From assembly GCA_009746045.1 (NCBI GenBank), contig RPFO01000117.1, forward strand, positions 62,001 to 126,000: a stretch of DNA of 64,000 nt. The letters are read 5' to 3'. The translations under genes and the position numbers were made by a program. Under the pieces are notes generated by a model. That model worked only from the letters and a program-made list of their open reading frames with translations, had not been told where the DNA came from and did not search any database. This document shows positions 57,310-64,000 of the stretch, piece after piece. Origin of the DNA: Mesostigma viride. Taxonomy: Eukaryota; Streptophyta; Mesostigmatophyceae; Mesostigmatales; Mesostigmataceae. Position 1 is the first letter of the stretch; the number at the start of each line of letters is the position of its first letter.

Positions 57310-59494
57310 GAACCCCTAGGTATTTATGCATGCCAGCACCCCCCCTAGGTATTTATGCATGCCAGCACCCCCCCTAGGTATTTATGCATGCCAGCACCCC
57401 CCCTAGGTATTTATGCATGCCAGCACCCCCCTAGGTATTTATGCATGCCAGCCCCCCCCCTAGGTATTTATGCATGCCAGCACCCCACCCGACGTATTTA
57501 TGCTTGCCAGCACCCCCCTAGGTATTTATGCATGCCAGCACCCCCCCTAGGTATTTATGCATGCCAGCACCCCCCATAGGTATTTATGCATGCCAGCACC
57601 CCCCTAGGTATTTATGCATGCCAGCACCCCCCCTAGGTATTTATGCATGCCAGCACCCCCCCTAGGTATTTATGCATGCCAGCACCCCCCTAGGTATTTA
57701 TGCATGCCAGCACCCCCCTAGGTATTTATGCATGCCAGCACCCCCCCTAGGTATTTATGCATGCCAGCATCCCCCCCTCGGTATTTATGCATGCCAGCAC
57801 CCCCCTCGGTATTTATGCATGCCAGCACCCCCCCTAGGTATTTATGCATGCCAGCACCCCCCACATGTATTTATGCATGCCAGCACCCCCCCTAGGTATT
57901 TATGCATGCCAGCACCCCCCCTCGGTATTTATGCATGCCAGCACCCCCTCTAGGTATTTATGCATGCCAGCACCCCCCCTCGGTATTTATGCATGCCAGC
58001 ACCCCCTCTAGGTATTTATGCATGCCAGCACCCCCCCTAGGTATTTATGCATGCCAGCACCCCCCCTAGGTATTTATGCATGCCAGCACCCCCCCTAGGT
58101 ATTTATGCATGCCAGCACCCCCCTAGGTATTTATGCATGCCAGCACCCCCCCGACGTATTTATGCTTGCCAGCACCCCCCCTAGGTATTTATGCATGCCA
58201 GCCCCCCTTCTAGGTATTTATGCATGCCAGCACCCCCCCTCGGTATTTATGCATGCCAGCACCCCCCCTAGGTATTTATGCATGCCAGCACCCCCCCTAG
58301 GTATTTATGCATGCCAGCACCCCCACATGTATTTATGCATGCCAGCACCCCCCCTAGGTATTTATGCATGCCAGCACCCCCCCTAGGTATTTATGCATGC
58401 CAGCACCCCCTCTAGGTATTTATGCATGCCAGCACCCCCCCTCGGTATTTATGCATGCCAGCACCCCCTCTAGGTATTTATGCATGCCAGCACCCCCCCT
58501 AGGTATTTATGCATGCCAGCACCCCCCCTAGGTATTTATGCATGCCAGCACCCCCCCTAGGTATTTATGCATGCCAGCACCCCCCGACGTATTTATGCAT
58601 GCCAGCACCCCCCCTAGGTATTTATGCATGCCAGCACCCCCCTAGGTATTTATGCATGCCAGCACCCCCCCTAGGTATTTATGCATGCCAGCACCCCCCC
58701 TAGGTATTTATGCATGCCAGCCCCCCCCCTAGGTATTTATGCATGCCAGCACCCCACCCGACGTATTTATGCTTGCCAGCACCCCCCCTAGGTATTTATG
58801 CATGCCAGCACCCCCCCTAGGTATTTATGCATGCCAGCACCCCCCTAGGTATTTATGCATGCCAGCACCCCCCATAGGTATTTATGCATGCCAGCACCCC
58901 CCTAGGTATTTATGCATGCCAGCACCCCCCATAGGTATTTATGCATGCCAGCACCCCCCATAGGTATTTATGCATGCCAGCACCCCCCCTAGGTATTTAT
59001 GCATGCCAGCACCCCCCCTAGGTATTTATGCATGCCAGCACCCCCTTCTAGGTATTTATGCATGCCAGCACCCCCCCTAGGTATTTATGCATGCCAGCAC
59101 CCCCCCTAGGTATTTATGCATGCCAGCACCCCCCTAGGTATTTATGCATGCCAGCACCCCCCCTAGGTATTTATGCTTGCCAGCACCCCCCCTCGGTATT
59201 TATGCATGCCAGCACCCCCTCTAGGTATTTATGCATGCCAGCACCCCCCCTAGGTATTTATGCATGCCAGCACCCCCCCTAGGTATTTATGCATGCCAGC
59301 ACCCCCCCTAGGTATTTATGCATGCCAGCACCCCCCCTAGGTATTTATGCATGCCAGCACCCCCCCTAGGTATTTATGCATGCCAGCCCCCCCCCTAGGT
59401 ATTTATGCATGCCAGCACCCCACCCGACGTATTTATGCTTGCCAGCACCCCCCCTAGGTATTTATGCATGCCAGCACCCCCCCTAGGTATTTAT

Positions 59495-60352
59495 CCTTCC
59501 CTCCTTCCCTCCTTCCCTCCTTCCCTCCTTCCCTCCTTCCCTCCTTCCCTCCTTCCCTCCTTCCCTCCTTCCCTCCTTCCCTCCTTCCCTCCTTCCCTCC
59601 TTCCCTCCTTCCCTCCTTCCCTCCTTCCCTCCTTCCCTCCTTCCTCCTTCCCTCCTTCCCTCCTTCCCTCCTTCCCTCCTTCCCTCCTTCCCTCCTTCCC
59701 TCCTTCCCTCCTCCTCCTCCTTCCCTCCTTCCCTCCTTCCCTCCTTCCCTCCTTCCCTTCCTCCTTCCCTCCTTCCCTCCTTCCCTCCTTCCCTCCTTCC
59801 TCCTTCCCTCCTTCCCTCCTTCCCTCCTTCCCTCCTTCCCTCCTTCCCTCCTTCCCTCCTTCCCTCCTTCCCTCCTTCCCTCCTTCCCTCCTTCCCTCCT
59901 TCCCTCCTTCCCTCCTTCCCTCCTTCCTCCTTCCCTCCTTCCCTCCTTCCCTCCTTCCCTCCTTCCCTCCTTCCCTCCTTCCCTCCTTCCCTCCTTCCCT
60001 CCTTCCCTCCTTCCCTCCTTCCCTCCTTCCCTCCTTCCCTCCTTCCCTTCCTCCTTCCCTCCTTCCCTCCTTCCCTCCTCCTTTCCCTACTCCTTTCCCT
60101 CCTTCCCTCCTTCCCTCCTTCCTCCTTCCCTTCTTCCCTCCTTCCCTCCTTCCCTCCTTCCCTCCTCCTTTCCCTACTCCTTCCCTCCTTCCCTCCTTCC
60201 CTCCTTCCTCCTTCCCTTCTTCCCTCCTTCCCTCCTTCCCTCCTCCCTCCCTCCCTCCCTCCCTCCCTCCCTCCCTACTTCCCTCCTTCCCTCCTTCCCT
60301 ACCTCCCTCCTTCCCTCCTTCCCTCCCTCCCTCCCTCCCTCCCTCCCTCCCA
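59495..60352 (+). repeat. 860-bp polypyrimidine tract, (TTCCCTCC)n
   Basis: Nearly pure C/T on the plus strand, mostly (CCTTCCCT)n, with CTCC slips and three TTTCCCTACT modules near 60090-60180. It starts within a 29-bp unit (GGTATTTATCC then CTTCC). Mirror-symmetric homopurine/homopyrimidine DNA can form triplexes. Pro/Ser/Leu and Gly/Lys/Arg ORFs here are artefacts. Confidence 0.96.
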
Positions 60353-60434
60353 CCTGCTGGGCAACTTGGATTTAATTCTGTCACCCGGCACAATTTTCTC
60401 ACACGCATGTAGTGGTATTCTTATTAATCTCATG

Positions 60435-60824
60435 CCAACGGCCGTTGGACCTGAAAAACGAAATGTGGAAAATATGTAATCCTTGTAATTCTGATTGCAA
60501 CGTTTTTGCGCATTCCTTGCAGATTCCACGTCGCCACACAAGATTCGCGTCTGTCAACCACCTGCAAGGTACTTGTTTTATTATTATGCGTTTTTTGGGC
60601 AGTCGCTCCCTCTTCTGATTTTCTTGATGCCAACGGCCGTTGGACTTGCAAAATCAGTTTCCATCATTGCTGTTGTGATTTACGTGATGCCAACGGCCGT
60701 TGGACCTCCAAAAAAAAGTTCTTGCCAATTTTTTTTGCGTTATTGATTATACGCCAGTTTTATCAGCCGTTGCATTACGACGTTTTTATCTTAACTTCAT
60801 TGCTGTAATGCCAACGGCCGTTGG
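60435..60824. repeat. four dispersed CCAACGGCCGTTGG palindromes
   Basis: At 60435, 60630, 60690 and 60811. The first three share the longer context ATGCCAACGGCCGTTGGAC. They lie in the AT-rich, apparently intronic or untranslated region upstream of the small charged protein. Confidence 0.88.
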
Positions 60825-61187
60825 CGTTGTAAAATAAAATTGTACTCCGGCTGATGAATTAATCCGCCCCTGAAGTTACTAGGTTTACTTACATTGGTTG
60901 TGCCAGTTGTGCTTCACGTGCAGTTTTTTTCAATGGAGAAAGACAAGGACGTTTCGGTGTCGAACCAGGAGAGAGAGGCAGTTGAACGGGGGGCCAAAAA
61001 ACTGCCAGCCGAAGTTGTTAGAGCGATTGAGAAATTTTGGGATTCAATTCCAGCCATGGTTGTGATGAAAAAAGATGATGTACAAGCTGAAGTGGACGAA
61101 ATGCCGGCCTTAATTTCCGACGATGAAGGGGATGGTGTCAACTTTATTCAACCGGGAAACAAACGTAAACTGAAACGCAAAAAGTAG
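60522..61187 (+). CDS. small charged protein, last exons of a spliced gene
   Basis: A 46-nt putative exon (60522-60567) lies between CATTCCTTGCAG and GTACTTG. The main exon begins after TTCACGTGCAG (about 60924) or at ATG 60933 (MEKDKDVSVS) and ends at 61187. The product is helical and highly charged, with a mid acidic stretch (ISDDEGDGV) and a basic C-terminus (KRKLKRKK) resembling a nuclear localisation signal. No family recognised. First exon and upstream limits are unknown; the palindromes above would be intronic. Confidence 0.5.
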
Positions 61188-61367
61188 TGCGACCTAAGAT
61201 GTTTTTAAATGTATATGCCAATTTAATGAAATCATTTTCTGAGGTTGTGAAGGACCTGACTGTTTTAAAAATGAATGATTACAATAAATTAGGCAAACAC
61301 ACTAATGGGAAAACGCGTTTTTTTGGCCGCGATGTAAATCTTTTTGTTCGTTTTTTCCCTGAAAAAG

Positions 61368-62144
61368 ATGGCCGAGATCGCGAATGAGTCCGAGATCGTG
61401 AATGAAGTCTACGGAAGCGTCCTTCAAAACGTTTACAAACAAGTTCGCTTCCTGTCGCGTGTCATATTCGAGGAAGTTCGTGTCGCGCAGGAGAAGACAG
61501 GCCGCCACTTGGCCGTTTTATTGGCGTTTGATTCGTTCAGCCAAATGGAGAGGGTTGTGTACGCCCAGCTAGCTGATATGAACTTCTGTATTCAACAGGG
61601 TTTTTTCGTACCACAGATGGATCTAAGAGCGCCAATAGACCCAACGAGGGAGTTCCGCCTTTTGGTGTCGTTCATTACAAAGGGGCCAAAGATAGAGTTG
61701 GGGGAAGAGGAAGGGGCTCAGGTTGGGTGCACCTACGGGCGCGCATTTTACCCGAATGTTACGTCTTCCCTGCGCGTGAGGGCTGACGCGTGTGTAGGGG
61801 CAGAAGTACCCCTCAACATGAACCTTTTCTTGCTCTCTGACCCGATCGTGAGGGATGGGGACCCCATGCGTGGTATGCGAAATTGCTCCAAGGAGGGGTG
61901 TGGGTGCCAAACAGGCCCTCAGAAGTGGTGTAGAGGATGTAGGGATGCCAGATATTGCAGTGAGGAGTGCCAGCGTGCTGACTGGAGTAGGCATAAGGAT
62001 AGATGCGAACGTCTGAGGCAAGCAAGGGAGGGGCTGGCAGGGGTGATAAGGGGGGTAAACAGGACGACCATACTGGATGGAACTCAGGTCGACTTCTCTG
62101 AGGTCGACTTCTCCTTCACCTTCTACTACGGTTCTTCCTCATAG
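61368..62144 (+). CDS. MYND-type zinc-finger protein (258 aa)
   Basis: ATG at 61368 (MAEIANESEIV) follows an A-rich leader. An in-frame extension to 61344 is less likely. The C-terminal MYND finger (residues ~173-213) keeps the zinc ligands: C-x4-C-x-C, then WCRGCRDARYC, CQRADW, H and RC. MYND fingers bind proline-rich peptides, so a protein-protein adaptor role is probable. The N-terminal two thirds have no domain I recognise. Uninterrupted by introns, unlike the transposase-like gene. AATAAA at 62285 and 62352 lies downstream. An F-box gene follows in the same orientation. Confidence 0.85.
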   Translation: MAEIANESEIVNEVYGSVLQNVYKQVRFLSRVIFEEVRVAQEKTGRHLAVLLAFDSFSQMERVVYAQLADMNFCIQQGFFVPQMDLRAPIDPTREFRLLVSFITKGPKIELGEEEGAQVGCTYGRAFYPNVTSSLRVRADACVGAEVPLNMNLFLLSDPIVRDGDPMRGMRNCSKEGCGCQTGPQKWCRGCRDARYCSEECQRADWSRHKDRCERLRQAREGLAGVIRGVNRTTILDGTQVDFSEVDFSFTFYYGSSS

Positions 62145-62227
62145 AAAAACTGGAAATGTAGAGTAATAATTTGCTTTTGAGGTTGGATAACTGGACGCAT
62201 TTTGGGTTTGAAATTTGTGTATGTAGT

Positions 62228-62364
62228 CCTGATTTGTGTTGTAAAATGGTGTAATGGTGAATTCTCTTTTTACTTTGAAATTGGAATAAAATTGACCTGA
62301 TTTGTGTTGTAAAATGGTGTAATAGTGGATTCTCCTTTCACTTTGAAATTGGAATAAAATTGAC
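62228..62364 (+). repeat. 68-bp tandem duplication in the MYND gene 3' region
   Basis: Two copies of CCTGATTTGTGTTGTAAAAT...GGAATAAAATTGA with a few substitutions. Each carries an AATAAA, so the duplication doubles the putative poly(A) signal. Confidence 0.88.
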
Positions 62365-62413
62365 TTTCGTTTTCTCTCATGCGACTGTAGTGGGTTAAAC
62401 AACAATTAGTGAC

Positions 62414-62428
62414 CCAACGGCCGTTAGG
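62414..62428. repeat. imperfect CCAACGGCCGTTAGG palindrome
   Basis: One-base insertion in the right arm. Lies ~130 bp upstream of the F-box gene start. Confidence 0.75.
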
Positions 62429-62547
62429 GATTGGAAACCTCGCCTAACGTTTGCATATTTTCTTTCCGACAAAACCTCATTTTTTTTAAGGATGGACGTC
62501 GATGTATGTTATGTGCAGAGGGGACAAGTTTGACGTCGGGGCCGATA

Positions 62548-63453
62548 ATGGAAGGGGATATCTCACTGCCGTGGGAAATTTGGACCGAAGTCGCAGCTTT
62601 TATGGAGGCGCCCGACGTAGCCCGCTTTGAAGCAGTTTGTAGAGGGGCTAGGGAAGCGGTGTCGGGGAGGTATGAACCCCAATTCAGCTTTAAGTTAATT
62701 TCTGGGTTCGTGGACGCATTCGGGGATGGTCCTCGTACATTGATAACTGAGTCTCTTTTCCGAGAATTGTATGGCGGGCAAGTAAAGTGTGCAAGCGCTG
62801 ATATCACCCCCTACACACTCGTCACAAGGGGAATGTATTTTAAGGTATATTGTGAAGAAGTTGAGGAGGTGTTAGGACGCCAGCCAGCACCAGAGGGACA
62901 TGCACGAGCAAGGACGATGGGAGGGTTGTTCAGGTCCGAGCGTGCTGAGAGGAGACGTGTGTTGGAGAGGAATTGGAGGGGGTGGACAGCTCGCTTACGC
63001 CAATTGGGAAAGGAAATGGATGACTTGTACGATAATTATGAACTATGGGGGTTAAGGAGCATTTTCTGGTTCTGCGATACTCCTTATGACCCGGATGAGG
63101 ACATTTTTTTTCCTCCGGGGAGGAGAGCGCGTAGGGAGGCAGAATGGGTGAAGCTTTTGGAGGGGCTGCCTCTGGAGGGGGGAGGAATGGCATGTGCAGT
63201 TCTGATCATGGGATTTGATGAGAACGCAGACATGAAGGCCTTATTAGAGAGGAGGTGTAGGGAGGAGGATATGGCAAGCGTTTTGGTGGAGTTAGCTATG
63301 CAGGTCCTCAGCGGAACAATCTTCACACCGGATTATCTCAAGTTTTTTGGGGGGAAGAAGGCACGCTTGCTGTATTTGGCCGAGAGTAGTATGTACAAGT
63401 GGAAAGGGGACATGATGTTGTGTTTGGATGAGGATTCTGAAGAGGTTGAATGA
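62548..63453 (+). CDS. F-box domain protein (301 aa)
   Basis: The ATG at 62548 (MEGDISLPWEIW) puts the F-box at the very N-terminus, residues ~6-42, with LPWEIWTEVAAFM and DVARFEAVCRG matching the L-P-x-E-I-W...VC+ pattern. F-box proteins link SKP1-cullin ubiquitin ligases to substrates. The frame is open upstream to 62431 with another ATG at 62503, but the F-box location favours 62548. The rest (a helical, Arg/Glu-rich middle and an acidic end, LDEDSEEVE) shows no recognised substrate-binding repeats. No introns. AATAAA at about 63472. Confidence 0.8.
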   Translation: MEGDISLPWEIWTEVAAFMEAPDVARFEAVCRGAREAVSGRYEPQFSFKLISGFVDAFGDGPRTLITESLFRELYGGQVKCASADITPYTLVTRGMYFKVYCEEVEEVLGRQPAPEGHARARTMGGLFRSERAERRRVLERNWRGWTARLRQLGKEMDDLYDNYELWGLRSIFWFCDTPYDPDEDIFFPPGRRARREAEWVKLLEGLPLEGGGMACAVLIMGFDENADMKALLERRCREEDMASVLVELAMQVLSGTIFTPDYLKFFGGKKARLLYLAESSMYKWKGDMMLCLDEDSEEVE

Positions 63454-63626
63454 TGAAACATAAATTTCATTAATAAATTTTGAATTCTAATATTGAATGA
63501 AATTCGCCAATTTTTGCTGATGGGTAAGGCTGATGGCTAAAGCTGGATTTGATGATTTAATTATCTCTAATTCTGTCAACTGTCACATTTATATAAATTT
63601 GACATGAATTCGGCATTTTTTGGATT

Positions 63627-63737
63627 CCAACGGCCGTTGGACCTCAAAAAACATTTCTAGTGTGGTTAAAAAGTTGTGGGTATTGGTTAAATGGAGTGAC
63701 CAATGGTTGTGATTTATTTGATGCCAACGGCCGTTGG
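63627..63737. repeat. two CCAACGGCCGTTGG palindromes
   Basis: At 63627 and 63724, both followed by ACCT. 3' of the F-box gene. The second has the common ATGCC context. Confidence 0.88.
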
Positions 63738-64000
63738 ACCTTGACAAACATTGCTAGTGTAGCGCAACAGTGGTGGATAATTTGTTTAATGGGGGGCCGT
63801 CGCATCTGCTTGTTATTTTTTTAGGCTGAACAGTCACTGAAAATGTCGACATTATTGCTCCACACCAGGTAGGCCAGCCATCATGTTCCGCACACAAATC
63901 TGGCTCGACTCCGATCCCTGGCAGTGCTCTTCGCTTCGAACAGGTCCGGAACGAGTTTCTTGTGGGGTTGGAGCAATAAATAGTATTTTACCGGGAAGAG
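63738..64000. other. no feature recognised
   Basis: Mixed-composition sequence at the window edge. No ORF or repeat I can support. Confidence 0.4.

Larger units (their letters stand above)
51545..59494 (+). repeat. 29-bp minisatellite (7.9 kb)
   Basis: Units of TATTTATGCATGCCAGCACC followed by 4-7 C and a variable five/six-base tail: CTAGG (most), CTCGG, CGACG, ACATG, TCTAGG, ATAGG or CTTGG. The constant core hardly varies, apart from rare TATTCATG, GCTTGCC and CTGCACC. Four copies of repeat H interrupt it. Length differs by the C run. The minus strand carries a G-run per unit and could form G-quadruplexes. Not a CRISPR array: there are no spacers. Confidence 0.97.

Noticed and set aside
51545-59494. 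CRISPR-like array
   Set aside because: 29-bp units are directly adjacent with no unique spacers, no cas genes, and the context is eukaryotic. It is a minisatellite.
59491-60412. Pro/Ser/Leu-rich and Gly/Glu/Arg-rich ORFs of ~300 codons
   Set aside because: They are translations of the (TTCCCTCC)n tract in different frames and strands.
61187-61387. 66-codon ORF between the charged-protein gene and the MYND gene
   Set aside because: Short, AT-rich, overlaps the MYND start in another frame and has no recognisable content; likely untranslated sequence.

Overview
This window is eukaryotic nuclear DNA. The evidence is Ty1/copia-type LTR retrotransposons, very large tandem-repeat arrays, GT-AG introns in a conserved gene, and AATAAA-type signals downstream of genes and retrotransposon ORFs. 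The predicted proteins (a transposase-like protein, a MYND-finger protein, an F-box protein) fit a unicellular alga or another repeat-rich protist. The sequence alone does not settle the species. There are no bacterial operons, rRNA genes or CRISPR arrays.

Left two thirds (1-43.7 kb): one 40-bp minisatellite, always in the same orientation, is cut into six blocks by insertions. The blocks are 3242-4853, 10643-13450, 13823-14098, 18393-20336, 21466-23978 and 37932-43707, about 14.9 kb in total. The insertions are: copy A1 of copia family A (inverted, cut by the window start, 1-3241); a full-length family C element (4854-10642, identical 345-bp LTRs, target duplication CCTTG); a ~360-bp unclassified insert (13451-13822); an internally deleted family A copy, A2 (14099-18392, target duplication CAGTT); a triple fold-back element with a tRNA-like centre (20337-21465); and a tandem LTR-internal-LTR-internal array of family B (23979-37907). 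The satellite is open in several frames at once and yields very long but meaningless ORFs.

All three copia families share unusual traits. LTR ends are AGTT...AACT instead of TG...CA. The gag protein has two zinc knuckles. Pol order is integrase, then protease-like domain, then reverse transcriptase and RNase H, whereas canonical copia has protease before integrase. The protease motif reads D-T-Q-A and the reverse transcriptase catalytic box reads H-G-D-D. In A and B a Gly-Lys repeat precedes the zinc knuckles.

Right third (43.7-64 kb): a CA-rich simple-sequence block (43.8-45.6 kb) is followed by a minus-strand multi-exon gene (about 49.1 to 46.0 kb) for a transposase-like protein, whose introns are built from repeats carrying the perfect palindrome CCAACGGCCGTTGG. 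Next come a tRNA-related element, a GCGC-palindrome-rich stretch, a 7.9-kb array of a 29-bp minisatellite interrupted by a ~200-bp interspersed repeat, and a 0.86-kb pure polypyrimidine tract. Three plus-strand genes close the window: a small charged protein, a MYND zinc-finger protein and an F-box protein. The palindrome recurs around these genes but is absent from the retrotransposon and satellite region.
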